Below, piece after piece: positions 1 to 11,212 of a stretch of 64,000 nucleotides of DNA; position 1 is the stretch's first letter, and each line of letters starts with the position of its first letter. Below the pieces are notes generated by a model, which was not told where the DNA came from, made no database searches, and saw nothing but the letters and a program-made list of their open reading frames with translations. Origin of the DNA: Engraulis encrasicolus (taxonomy: Eukaryota > Chordata > Actinopteri > Clupeiformes > Engraulidae); NCBI RefSeq assembly GCF_034702125.1, contig NC_085868.1:46472264-46536263 (forward strand), given 5' to 3'. The translations under genes and the position numbers were made by a program.

Positions 1-384
1 TTTTTAAATCCGGTCTGTGTCTGGGACAATTAATTGCACCCATATTTGGAACTGGTCATGAGCCGGTGAATTGTGAACAATGCACAGATCTGCTAAAACT
101 GCTGTTTTCTCAAAAATAAGTGTGAAAAACCTGTTCCACAACTTCCTCAGTCCCACTCATACAGATATAGGCTATATGCCCCTTAGTCTACAGTATCTGC
201 TCTCCTGGGATTGATAGAGATCTAAGGATCTAAGGATTGATAGAGATCTTAGGATTTTAGGTATTCACCTCACTGTCAGTAGCAATTTTAAGTTCTTAGC
301 GCTCCTGTGGAGTTGACTCTTCAAATGTAAAGTTTCTACAACCAACTTTAATTCCACTGTTGTCACGAAATCAATGGGCAGTGA
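1..384. other. No gene recognised
   Basis: AT-rich sequence without a convincing exon. A short direct repeat of the type GATTGATAGAGATCT recurs between about 205 and 255. Nothing else can be supported. Confidence 0.6.
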
Positions 385-640
385 CAGGGCTGGACTGGTA
401 AACTGGCATACAGGGCATTTTCCCAGTGGGCTGACAGTCCCCAGGGGCCGATACTGCTGTTGTTGTGGTTGTTTTCCAGGGGTTTGGCCCACAATTTAGA
501 GGGGGAGGCCCATTGATCCATCATCAATATAGACAGTGGATTCAGCCAGTCAAGATATAGTATGAAAGTGGCCTGTGTGTCTTCTGGGCCGGTGTATGAT
601 AAAAATGCCCGGGCCACTTTTCGGTTCCAGCCCAGCCCTG
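385..640. mobile_element. hAT-type MITE, CAGGGCTGGACTGG family (copy 1)
   Basis: The left end reads CAGGGCTGGACTGG and the right end, reverse complemented, reads CAGGGCTGGGCTGG. The 8 bases on each side (GGCAGTGA and GGCAGAGG) agree at 6 of 8, as expected for an aged hAT 8-bp target duplication. Related copies lie at 22548-22692, 37704-37940 and 46454-46681. There is no coding capacity, so it is a non-autonomous element. The hAT assignment rests on 8-bp duplications and CAG-type ends across the family. Confidence 0.75.
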
Positions 641-1269
641 GGCAGAGGAGTGAATAGATTTTCACTTGAAGAATTATGATGTTCCGAACCTCTCTGGTGT
701 GGAGAATTGCCATAAGCAGAACATCTGCATTATGATTGCCATGTCATTTGTGTGACTGCATCCACCAACCCACTCACTCACTCACTCAGGCCACTCTCTC
801 TCTCAAATTGATATATCAGAAATGCAGACATCTTGGAGCTATATTCACTGGGAAACTTTAATTTTCTACAGGAGGAAAAAAACAACCTTGGGCGTCCAAT
901 CAACTGGAGAGAACAGAAGACGCGCTGGGCGGCACAGCAGACACTCTCTCGTCTCGTCTCGTCTCGTCTGATTCACATTCTGAGGACACTGTGACCATCT
1001 AGACCAATATGAGTGAAGTCATTTCAGCGTGCAGGACTGATAACTGTAAATCCTACAAGCCCGGGGCTCTCCTACAAGGGTCAGTGGAGTAACACAGCCT
1101 CACAAGGGCTCTGCAGAGAGTAGTCTGTTGGCAACATGAGCAAAGGGACTTGTTTTTCAGGAAATACAGCAAAGGGAGGGGAGATGGGTGTTTCATGCAA
1201 GACTTTTTTGACTTTCCATAGACTTTGCCATGAGCCCATCCTAAGACAGAGAAGCAGCCAAACAGAACA
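641..1269. other. No gene recognised
   Basis: Contains a small (CACT)n run near 770-790 and a (TCTCG)n run near 943-968. No coding exon or known repeat is recognised. Confidence 0.55.
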
Positions 1270-2307
1270 CTTGATCTCATTGTTCTATAAAGTATACATG
1301 ATTGCATGCCATCAGCAGTCCGACCTCCATTATTAAGTTTGTTGATGACATTGTGGTTGTGTGTCTGATCAGAAACAACAGTGAACATGAATAGCTGAAA
1401 ACCAATGGAGGACATAACACAGTGGTGCCCACTCAACAACTTGTCAATCAATGTAAGGATACAAAAAAAACGGTGGTGAACTGTCTAAAGGATTTACTCT
1501 CAATGGTCTAAAGCAATAGGGGAACTACATTCTAATAATAATTGCATGGGTAGGACTGTCCATAGATCTCATTGCTATAACCTGATTGCATACCCAGCAA
1601 TCAGACATCCATTATTACATTTGTTGATGACATTGTGGTTGTGTGTCTGATCAGAAACAACAGTGAGGATATGCTGTAACACATTGGTGCCGACTCAACA
1701 ACTTGTCAATGTAAGGATACAAAAAAAAAAATGGTGGTGAACTGTCTATTGCAGGGCTATTCAAATGGCGGCCATGGGGCCAGATGCGGCCCTGGACAGC
1801 AAGGCTCTGGCCCCCCAAGAGGTCAGAACAAAATGGAAACTTTTAGAGATAAAAGTATGGGTTCCGTATTGAGCTGAAACGGGCCAGGAAATGCAGGAAA
1901 TTACATTAAGAAATGCAAACATTTCTGGGGAGGACCCCCAAACCCCCCGCCTCAATGAACTGTCCCGTATTTCTTACATTGACAGTTGGCAACCATAATA
2001 CATATTCCATGTTCGGCCCCTTTGATGGGAGGAATTTGGAAGAACTGGCCCTCAATGACATTTAATTGAACAGCCCTGGTCAAGGGGAACTACATTCGAA
2101 TAATAATAGCATGGATAGGACTGTCCATAGATCTCATTGCTCTAACGTGATTCCATACCCAGCAGCAATCAGACATCCATTATAAAGTTTGTTGATGACA
2201 TTGTGGTTGTGTGTTTGATCAGTAATAACAGTGAACATGAGGGAGAAAAATTAGTGAGCTATCGAAAACAAAAGGTAAACTACATTCTAATAATAATTGC
2301 ATGCATA
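1270..2307. repeat. Local repeat of about 250 bp, three copies
   Basis: A block with the landmarks TTGTTGATGACATTGTGG and TGTGTCTGATCAG occurs around 1330-1375, 1620-1665 and 2190-2225. Each copy is followed or preceded by GGGGAACTACATTC and an AATAATAATTGCATG stretch. Copies 1 and 2 also share the CTCAACAACTTGTCAATG segment. A hAT MITE (1752-2078) separates copies 2 and 3, and a CACTG-ended element begins at 2308 directly after the third copy. No coding function is visible. Confidence 0.75.
1752..2078. mobile_element. hAT-type MITE with CAGGGCTATTCAA ends
   Basis: The left end CAGGGCTATTCAA matches the reverse complement of the right end, CAGGGCTGTTCAA. It interrupts the local 250-bp repeat, which supports an insertion. 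The flanking octamers GTCTATTG and GTCAAGGG agree at only 5 of 8, so the target duplication is weak. Internal GCGGCCC-rich stretches resemble other hAT MITEs in the window. Confidence 0.65.
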
Positions 2308-2869
2308 CACTGTAAAAGATTTCAAGCTGAAATTTACAGCTAATTGATGGGGAATAATTGCCAGCAAATTGTTTTAAATTTACAACAAATTGCAGAAAAA
2401 AAACAGTTGCCAGCAAGTCGTTTAAAATTACAACACTGTTCCGTTTTCAAAACTACTCTGACCATGGCTCATGTCCTGCCCCCTCATCCGCCCACCTCCT
2501 CCCGCCTCCACCCCCGCTGCCCTCCTCCATGTCTGAGATGCCTTCAACATAGTATCGTCCCCATCCTCCACCATGACTGAGAAAGCATGGTACCATAATG
2601 CCACTCTGCTCTAAGCAGAAACGTCTACAAGTTCAGCCTTGCATGGGTGAAGCACAAATAATAAATCACTCAGCATAGTGCTGTCACAGGGACAGTGATA
2701 GTTTCCTCAAGAGGACTTTCATTTATCAAGTCATCTCAAAGGGGGGTTCAAAAACAGTCACAATAAGGACTGTATGGATATGCATCCAATCAAGTGGCCT
2801 AAATTTAATATTATGCAAAAAAACACCATAAAACATGCTATGCTATAAGATGGCTCTCAAAAGATGAAA

Positions 2870-3190
2870 CAACCCAACCAGTTAACCTGTCAGGCAGCCA
2901 ACCAGTTAACCGGCCAGGTAGCCAACTGGCCTTGACAGACTGGCTGGTTGACTGACCAGCTGCCTGTCCGATTCACTGGCTGGTTGACTGGCTGCCTGGC
3001 TAAACCAGCCAGGCAGCCAGTCAACCGGACAGGCAGCTGGTCAGTCAACAAGCAAGGCAGCAAGCCAGTCAACTGACCAGGCGGACAGGCTGTCAGTCAA
3101 CCTGCCAGGCAGCTAGCTGGTCAACTGGCACTATGCTGTCAGCCACCCTGTCAACAAACCAACCACTCATCTAGTCGGCTAATCAATTGA
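2870..3190. repeat. Quasi-periodic CCAG/CAAC word cluster in the CACTG element
   Basis: About 320 bp is built from variants of CCAGCCAAC, AGTTAACC and their complements (GACTGGCTGGTTGAC). Words occur in both orientations, so local hairpins are likely. The equivalent clusters in the related elements are at about 47280-47570 and 50845-51130. In CACTA-type elements, subterminal word clusters are transposase-binding sites; that role is inferred here only. Confidence 0.7.
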
Positions 3191-3683
3191 TTGCCAGTAC
3201 CAGTGAGCGCCAGTGAGTCAGGCGCTATGCTGTGCCATTCAGACAAGCAACCAAAGCAGTGTGACAGTCCAGGTTTATATAGTGGGGCAAGTGAACCATG
3301 TGACCAGAGTAATCAGGCATTGGGCAGGTGCTGGCAATCATTGAATCACGGCATGAAAGTGATTAGTAATAAAGTGAGGCAAGGCACTAATTGACAGATT
3401 GGTTAGGTATAGAGTGTGACAACAGAGTAACAAGAGAGATCTGTATCAAAAAGCTAACAAGTTCCTAGAATGTTCCATTCATTGATGCTCCTGCTCTAGA
3501 ACTACAGTTTAAAAACAGACTGGGCTCCTTCTAAGATAGTGTTTAAAAAAGTATAAGGATATTCTTAAATTGATTGGTTTTGGCCCTTGTTTAATGCACA
3601 TATCAAAACTTCAGTTCCAAAAAGTTTTCATTCTGATCCATGTTTATAAGTAAACATTCCATATATATGTGGAATTGTCTACA

Positions 3684-3815
3684 CAGTGGTTGGACAAAAT
3701 AACTGAAACACCTGTCCTTTTAATGTGTGGGAAGTTTCATGGCTCAAGTGGGCCAGCCTGTTGGCCAATCTTCATTAATTGCACATTGCACCAGTAAGGT
3801 GAAGTTGAGTTGAAG
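3684..3815. mobile_element. Fragment of a Tc1/mariner-like element end
   Basis: The sequence starting CAGTGGTTGGACAAAATA and containing GAAACACCTGTCC resembles the terminal region of a fish Tc1/mariner group. Only one end is present, inside the larger CACTG element. It is treated as a truncated relic. Confidence 0.45.
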
Positions 3816-3827
3816 TGCTGGTGAAAA

Positions 3828-4185
3828 GTTACCAGCTAATTGTTGTAAAATTACAACAAATTTGCTGGCAAAAAAGTTGCCAGCTCATTGGTGTGAAATT
3901 AAATTAAATTGCTGGTGAAAAGTTGCCAGCTCATTGAAGTAAAATTAAAGCAAATTGCATGCAATAAAAAGTTGCCAGCTAATTGTTGTAAAATTACAAC
4001 AAATTTGCTGGCAAAAAAGTTGCCAGCTCATTGGTGTGAAATTAAATTAAATTGCTGGTGAAAAGTTGCCAGCTTATTGAAGTAAAATTAAAGCAAATTG
4101 CTGGCAATAAAAAGTTGCCAGCTAATTGTTGTAAAATTACACCAAATTGCTAGCAACAAGTTGCCAGCTAATTGTTGCGTTCTTC
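3828..4185. repeat. Tandem palindromic 46-49 bp units in a 143-bp higher-order repeat
   Basis: GTTGCCAGC (first copy GTTACCAGC) recurs at 3828, 3876, 3922, 3971, 4019, 4065, 4114 and 4160. The spacings are 48, 46, 49, 48, 46, 49 and 46. Three units therefore form a 143-bp higher-order unit, present twice plus a partial third. Several units are near-palindromes, pairing TTGCCAGC with GCTGGCAA around a TTGTAAAATTACAA core. Similar units occur near the element's left end (about 2355-2440), suggesting subterminal origin. Confidence 0.85.
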
Positions 4186-4544
4186 CAACGCACACACTGG
4201 AAACTTCACATACAGTCTTTGAAAATAATGGTCCTGGGCCATTCCATTCCTTCTCATGGGATTTTGAGATATATTCTGTTGCCGAAGCCATCAAAAAGCC
4301 AAATTGAACCACAGGGGGGCTGCCACACCTGAGCATCGTTTATGCCCATCGTCTGTATAAATGGACAAACCATCATTGGCCTCTCCCATGCTCTTTTAGC
4401 AGAGAGAAGCCCGTTTTGAATTGCACTGAGCTGAAATTAGCGCACCTGGACGTCATTTACAATCAGCTGGCTCATGACCAAAGAAGGTAGATTGGGTAAG
4501 CAGTATCACTCAATGGAAAATGCATTGGCGACAGTGTAGTAGTT

Positions 4545-4775
4545 GGGGTCGTGGCTCAGTGGTTAGAGCACTGGGTTGGCAACCCAAGGGTTCCCGGTTC
4601 AATGCCCGACCGGACCGCAGCTGAAGTGCCCTTGAGCAAGGCACCTAACCCCCACACAGCTCCCCGGGCGCCACTCAGCAGGCAGCCCACTGCTACTGAC
4701 TAGTGTGTGTACTTCAATGTGATTCACTTGCCCAAATGGGATAAATGCAGAGAAAGAATTTCCCCTAGGGGACCA
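4545..4775 (+). mobile_element. tRNA-derived SINE
   Basis: A tRNA-like head starts near 4545. An A-box-like GTGGCTCAGTGG lies at 4551-4562 and a B-box-like GGTTCAATGCC at 4596-4606. The body that follows (CCCTTGAGCAAGGCACC, then CTCCCCGGGCGCC and a segment ending near ATAAATGCAGAGAAAG) is of a type common in teleost SINEs. The 3' end is uncertain by about 30 bp. No terminal duplication was identified. It lies inside the 2308-5519 element. Confidence 0.8.
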
Positions 4776-5519
4776 AAATTGGCTCCGATCCAAATTGGCT
4801 CCTATTGTCTTCGGAGTATAAGGTGTTGCTTTAATGCCATACATTTATGCTTAATGACATGGTGCACATGGTCAGTGTGTGCGATGCCATGATGGACAAA
4901 ATTTGTACTCCACAAATTTGGTCGAAAGAGAATATCCGGTTGTCAGTGCTCAGTTTGTGGCCAAATTTACTGCAGCTGTCGGTCAGCATTAATTGTGGGG
5001 GATAATTAAGGACAGGTGACAAACATTCACTATTGTATCCTATGACCTGTTCCACACTTTACCATGCTTCCAATTTGACCATGGAAGAAGAAAATTGGAC
5101 TCCCCTTGCTATCATTCCGTACTACGCTCCGATGATGTCTGTAAACCCTCCTATGTCTACCTCCTTGCTCATGACCAGGTGTGTGCGATTGAAGAGTTCA
5201 AATCAGTTCAAATCCTCTCCACCTCTATCAGGCCTGTATGCATGTTTTAAAAGCATCCAATCAGAATGTGACCTGAGCTCCATAATTTCTGCATGTGGCT
5301 TTGCATACATTTGCATTAGGACAGCAGCCCTGACAAAACAGATCTTTACAACAGTATGATGTAAAAAGTATTATGTGCTGCTGTACATTTACAATTGTGA
5401 ATTGTACTCTATATGATATCCCACAATGCATTGCACATTACAGCAGTGAATAGTAAACTGGTATATACATCTTCTTGATGTAGAATTCTAATGTGAAATC
5501 ACGACAATCTTTTACAGTG

Positions 5520-8139
5520 TAGGATGCATGGATGTCAATATCATTTTTAATAAATTAAGCCCCATTTTTCCTATAGCCTACTTACATTTTTCCAACATTT
5601 CCATATAATATTATATCACTGCTAAGGGTGTGACTGACTAAGCTTACAGCCTTTGCTTTCGTACGTCTTATTAATTGAAGTGAAAAGCATTAGAGGTGAA
5701 GTGAGCCTATTTCTCATAACAAATCTGCATATTTACCCATGATTAACCATTAAGTCAAACAAACATTTTCCTCAATTTTCATTCAACAGGCTTCCGTCAA
5801 AATGAAAGTACTGTCATTAGCAGCAACACAATGTTTGCTCTTTATGTCTTGCAACATTGCAAGCACGTTGATAAATTTTGCAGTCGGCTGTGCCCAAACA
5901 TTTACAGGCCATTTAGTGTTCATGCTGCCTCACTTGGCTGGAGGGCAGAACACAATGCTGAACCATATGCAGTGCCCCGAGAAGATGTTATTAAAAGATT
6001 ATCACTTACCGGCAAACTCTGCCACCAAGCATTACAAAAACACATAAGCAAATGGTCTTACCATGGTCATGTATTTCAGCAACGTGTTTATTTGTTTTTA
6101 AAATGTTAGTTTGGGGCAATTCTGTCTCACTCAAGCAAAGCTGAAGATTCACATGTATTTCGGTGATGTGCCATTTGTCTAAAAGATAAATAAAAGGTGT
6201 GAGGCTTGGGAAGATAATGACAGCACAGCATAAAAAACATTTGTAGTGAATATTGTAGCCAAGTACAAATCCTTTCAGACATTATGTACACTACTAATTT
6301 AATATTGGAACTTGTTTTGCAGTTCTGTTCAGTAGGCTATTGTGTCTATTTGGGAAGACAGTGATTCAGCTGTGTGGGTGACAAAAGTAGCAATAAAATA
6401 TGTTTTTTTTGTTCAAATTTCGACTGAAAGTGACATAATGTTATCTTACTTAAAGGTTTTTATGTTACGAAACTTGAGACGTTGAGGTGTTTTCAGTAAT
6501 TACACTGTGGCACGAAATGGACTTGTTGCACTAGTTGCTTGATAACAGAGAAATCACAGCTAATGGTATGTAGCATATATTTATTTTACTTTCATCTTAA
6601 AATAACCCCAACATGTTATTCATAAGGGTAGGATAAATTATTATTTACAATGTTTTGAGTGACAGCTCTTTGTCAAATATCTCCACTGTCAGCTAAGTTT
6701 TGCTGTTTCCTCCATGCTTGTTTCTTGACAACATTCTTACAGTTTTATCATTTCTGATGATCTCAGAAGTTCAAATAATGTTTAAAAAATGATGTACTTT
6801 CTACACTCTACTTAGTCTACTACTACATACATTCTATGCGCTTATAACATCTGAATGGCAGATGTTTCAGAGGACTGACTCCTGACTGCGGCCTACGTGG
6901 TGTTTTGTGGGGGAGTGAGGTTTGAAGAGGTTTATTCACCCACTGCACCTAGCTAGTCAAAACCGTTTTCTGTGCACCACTGTATGATGTCTTTCAAACA
7001 CAGCAGCGATAGCATCCTCTCCCAGTTGTTGAGTCAACATCATTGAAGACACATATTACCACTTGAAAATAGAGCAGTGATTCCTTTGGCTGGCTGGGAA
7101 AGTGGGTCCTGGAGAGTTGTGACCTCCATCTATTCACCAAAGCAGCAGTCAACTGAACAATTCACCTTCCATCTACTGCTGCTGTGAGCCACAAAGAAGC
7201 CAAAGCCTCCATCTTCCAGAAGCTTTTCATTCCTCTCTCTCCCAGTAACTCAGGAAGTCGCCTGGAAGATTGCTTTATTCACATATGCTAGAAATAGATT
7301 ACTTTCAGGCAGGGAAAATTGCAATTATTTGATGGTTATAGCCACAAGAATGATAAAAACAGAAAGGAAAGACAAACTGACAATGAAGTGATGCACTGGA
7401 CTAAAACCAGTATCTGTTCACTCAATGTTGATATGGAGGGTGAGACTATTATGGGAAAACATTACCACATGCGCCTCAGAAACTGATTAGAGAAATTTTG
7501 CAGAAGGGAAATTTGGCATCATTAAAGGGGCACAAGGTAGGATTGGAATGTTAATTAATTACCATCCCAAGTCAGCCGATGCTTAATTTTGGCCCGACCA
7601 TGCAAATAAAAAATGAAAATGAGTGTGTGGGGGGCTTCCCCTCATGGTGGAAGGCGTCATGCTCAGCTATCATTGTATACTTCAAATAAAGATTTTTTTA
7701 ATTCTCTACATCCCCATTACATTTCCGTGTTGTGTATGATGAACCAAAGGAATTCCCAAGATTATGGTCATGGTAGTCAATTTGTCGAGTTGAAATGGTT
7801 CAATGACAGTCTCATCTGTTGCGTTAGGTGAGCAACGCTGCACAGTGTGAGTTTGTGCAGGGGTGGGGAGGCTTGCCTGATGAACGCCGGGCTAGAGGGA
7901 GAGGGAGAATCATTCAATTTGGACGAGGAGCTGGTCAAATGACAACTAAACAGAGTAAGACTCAATCATGGATAGCAAACAACCAAAGCCATGTCATTTC
8001 CATATCATCGCTTCCGCATGTCTTTTCTTTTTTGTCCCGTAAGATTTGTGTCAAATAGCCTCCATGACCCAAAGTCCTTTGTAGACTAAAAAAGTAATAG
8101 AAATGAAGTTGAAGTTGTGTGAATGTCAGTTTAGTTCAG
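5520..8139. other. AT-rich non-coding stretch, no gene recognised
   Basis: About 2.6 kb without a persuasive exon. The longest open frames are 60-92 codons with no recognisable domain. No inverted-repeat element with a clear target duplication was found here. Confidence 0.55.
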
Positions 8140-8212
8140 TCTGTATACGCCACCCCCATTTATCCATGCAGTATTTGACCCCGATATTTGAAAATGTCTG
8201 GTTACGGCCCTG
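8140..8212 (-). mobile_element. Fragment of the CAGGGCCGTAACC hAT family
   Basis: The segment contains CCACCCCCATTTATC and then TATTTGAAAATGTCTGGTTACGGCCCTG. Both blocks are shared, in the same order, with the full copy at 36416-36695. The left part is missing, so this is an internally deleted or truncated relic. Confidence 0.65.
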
Positions 8213-8522
8213 GGTAGGATAATTACCCAATCAGACAATATGAGGAGTGGCAGCAGCAGTGTAGGAAACGTGTTCACTGAAAACGAGCCCCCATTGATCA
8301 GCACCACCGCCCCATCTTGTCGTCCCCTCCCTTCTCCTGCTTAGTTGGACATTGATCCCTGGTAACAGCTTCATGCTCTCAGCCTCCCTAATCGATCCAA
8401 CGGGAAGATGTGGCTCAGGGATGCCCCCCTTCATCTCTATGTTATGACCTGTTCATTTGTCACCATCCCATCCCTCAATGTCTTACTTTCTCTGTCGGTC
8501 TTCCTTTAATGGTTTACTATTA

Positions 8523-8748
8523 CAGTGGACCTACCACATTAGGTATAATATAATATAGCATAATATAACCAGTATAACAATATTTGGTACCATGTAACAC
8601 CAGTGTAACACCATGTACCAATTTTATACTAACATCTATAGGGTTAGGGTTAGGGTTAGCGTTGGTACATAGTATTACACTGGTATTATATGGTATTCAA
8701 TATTGTTACACTGGTTATTACACTGTACGTAATGTGGTAGATCCACTA
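8523..8748. mobile_element. TA-flanked palindromic MITE with TTAGGG-like centre
   Basis: The left end CAGTGGACCTACCACATTA pairs with the right end TAATGTGGTAGATCCACTA, and TA lies on both sides (8521-8522, 8749-8750). The arms carry further matching AT-rich palindromic stretches. Near the centre (about 8640-8659) is GGGTTAGGGTTAGGGTTAG. TA duplication suggests a Tc1/mariner-type origin, but no transposase is present. Confidence 0.6.
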
Positions 8749-8750
8749 TA

Positions 8751-9164
8751 ATAGTGAACCTTTAAAATGTAAAGTTAAAGGTGTTACCCCTTTTTCTCTA
8801 TCTGTAATGCATATAACTTTAAATGAGCCTAGATACTTTGTAGATGAAGGTTCTGTCGACGGCTGTGCATTACAACGTAGTCAAATGCGGCTCGCCTCTA
8901 AATTAAGTCCCCAACATCAGAACGATAACTGTTTCAGGCTATGAATGTTCATGAAAAGATACATGTAGGTGAACTAGGAAGTGTGATTTTCAATGCCTAT
9001 TTAATGCAGATAGCAACAACCGCAGTAGAATAACTGACTGCTATTTTGAAAGAGTGACACTGTAAACAAACAGAAAACACATAACACAATACATGTATGA
9101 CGTTCATTATGTGTTGGGGTTACACTAAGTGTTCAAGTTCTTTTGTTTCAGACGTGTAAAAGTT
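8751..9164. other. No gene recognised
   Basis: AT-rich sequence between a MITE and a hammerhead-like motif. No exon or clear repeat is recognised. Confidence 0.55.
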
Positions 9165-9222
9165 AGTTATCCTTTACCTAACATGTTTCGACGGTGAAAC
9201 TTCCGTCTTCATCAGAGGGTCA
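9165..9222 (-). ncRNA. Hammerhead-ribozyme-like motif
   Basis: Read on the minus strand, CTGATGA (9209-9215) is followed by a helix of GACGG with CCGTC (9203-9207 and 9190-9194), then GAAA (9186-9189). Next comes ACATGT, which can form a very short self-complementary helix III, and a T before the putative cleavage base. AGG downstream can pair with CCT upstream as helix I. This is the order of a type I hammerhead core. One extra A before helix II is a departure from the consensus. Such motifs are known from Penelope-like elements, but no Penelope reverse transcriptase is seen nearby. Confidence 0.45.
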
Positions 9223-9224
9223 CA

Positions 9225-9686
<462 letters not shown>

Positions 9687-10049
9687 CAGTGTTTCTCAAC
9701 CTTTTTTTTAGGCGAGGCACCCTTTCAATTCCTGAAAATGTTCAAGGCATCCCAAACCAACAAGCTGTAGCATGGCATCACATTGGATACCACAAAAGCT
9801 TAGAAAAGTAACACATTTGGAGAGGTCACACAACCTACGTTTGAAGTTGCAGCTTACTGGGGCGACCTAAATTTACTTTATTGTGTGTAAATGGCAGATG
9901 AAAGACTCCACTGACTAAGCAATACTTTATTAATTTAGACAAATATGTATTATATTACATAATCTTTTTATCAGCCAGGTCTCCGAGGCACCCCTGAGGG
10001 AGGCCTGTGGCACCCCAGGGTGCCCCGGCACCCCGGTTGAGAAACACTG
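9687..10049. mobile_element. hAT-type MITE, CAGTGTTTCTCAACC ends
   Basis: The left end CAGTGTTTCTCAACC is mirrored exactly by the right end GGTTGAGAAACACTG. The flanking octamers ATGTAGAT and ATGTAGAG agree at 7 of 8. The element is 363 bp with no coding capacity. Confidence 0.9.
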
Positions 10050-10676
10050 ATGTAGAGTATAATTTGTGCACGGCCCCTTTTGAAAAGCAGGAAATAACCA
10101 CATTTTTATCCACTTTAGTCTTGGCAACTTGCATCGCAAACATTTCAGTTTCAAAATTTAAACATTAAGCCAAATGCCTCCCTTTGAATGTCAATTTAGA
10201 CATTCCTTACAATACCTTATTTAGATGACCAATTAAGTTTTGAGCGACTTTGGGAATTTTTAATGACTTAGAATTTAAAGCCATATGCCAGTTGCATACG
10301 GCATATGTTGATCTCATTCAACCTGCATGAAGTTACTGACAATGTTTCTGACAAGCTGGCATGGAATGGTATCAGAATCACAGCACCTAGCCTTAAATTA
10401 ATGGAGCGTTCATGACACTTTAAAAATTGCGAAATAAGTGTTGTTTTTTGGAAGATTGTGTGTGTACTGTACTGTACAGTATGTGTGCCTAATGCATGTC
10501 AAAAATTGCTTTTACTGTATACGAGCGAGTGCACACAGCATGATTTCACAGCTCTCTGCCGCCAGTTTGCTGTGACAAAGAAGTCCACTCCTGCCTCATC
10601 CAGTATGAATGAGAGGCGCCGCACCGCACATGAGCCAAAGCTTCGCGACTCTGTGGCATTAATTATATATCACAAG
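10050..10676. other. No gene recognised
   Basis: Unique sequence. An open frame over 10458-10688 has no recognisable domain. Confidence 0.5.
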
Positions 10677-10743
10677 CAGGGGTGCTGACGGGGGCTTTCA
10701 GATGACTTTGTCCGGGGCCCGACAAAAGCTTTCAGCGGCCCTG
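10677..10743. mobile_element. Ultra-short (67 bp) hAT-type MITE
   Basis: The left end reads CAGGGGTGCTGAC. The right end, reverse complemented, reads CAGGGCCGCTGAAAGC. The flanking octamers ATCACAAG and ATCACAAC agree at 7 of 8. The internal GACTTTGT and GGGCCC pieces also occur in the 44711-44877 copy, which identifies it as a heavily deleted member of that family. Confidence 0.75.
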
Positions 10744-10884
10744 ATCACAACCCCCAACTCATTTCCGAGCAGCGGCTTGCCTGTGCAAAGTGGCGTCTTC
10801 GTCTTTGTCTTCGTCTTCCAAGTGAGGTGCTGCTGCTAGCACATCTCTGTCACACGTCACAATCACACAGTCGTGCAGGCACAT

Positions 10885-10985
10885 GTGTGCACATAATTAC
10901 AGGGACACATGCATGCACACACACACATACTGACATGGGCACACACACACTGTCTCTATCATTCACACATGTACAAGTGCATACA

Positions 10986-11018
<33 letters not shown>

Positions 11019-11022
11019 TGCA

Positions 11023-11085
<63 letters not shown>

Positions 11086-11088
11086 CCA
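10885..11088. repeat. Compound (CA)n / (CACG)n microsatellite
   Basis: Interrupted CA repeats from about 10885, a purer tract from 10985, a (GCAC)n block around 11020-11042, then pure CA to about 11083. Open frames across it are artefacts. Confidence 0.97.
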
Positions 11089-11212
11089 CCACTACCCCCA
11101 CCACCACCACACTCAGTTCACATTCTCCTTGATCTCCGTCTAATTCTCACCCAGTCGTCCTCTTCAGATGCATCATGTCCTCTTAGAGGTTGCCCTCTTC
11201 CTCACTCTATAC

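Larger units (their letters stand above)
2308..5519. mobile_element. CACTG-ended (EnSpm/CMC-like) non-autonomous element, 3.2 kb
   Basis: The left end is CACTGTAAAAGAT and the right end is its inverse (ATCTTTTACAGTG). TA precedes the first base and follows the last, a 2-bp duplication. Internal blocks match the two 1.47-kb elements at 46694 and 50259: a CACCATGACTGAGA stretch, a several-hundred-base cluster of CCAGCCAAC-like words, and TGTGACCAGAGTAATCAGGC. It contains a Tc1/mariner-like fragment, a palindromic tandem repeat and a SINE, so its size is partly due to later insertions. No transposase reading frame is visible. Confidence 0.7.

Noticed and set aside
8641..8659. A true interstitial telomere or chromosome-fusion site
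   Set aside because: Only about three units occur, inside a small palindromic MITE. They are better explained as part of the element.
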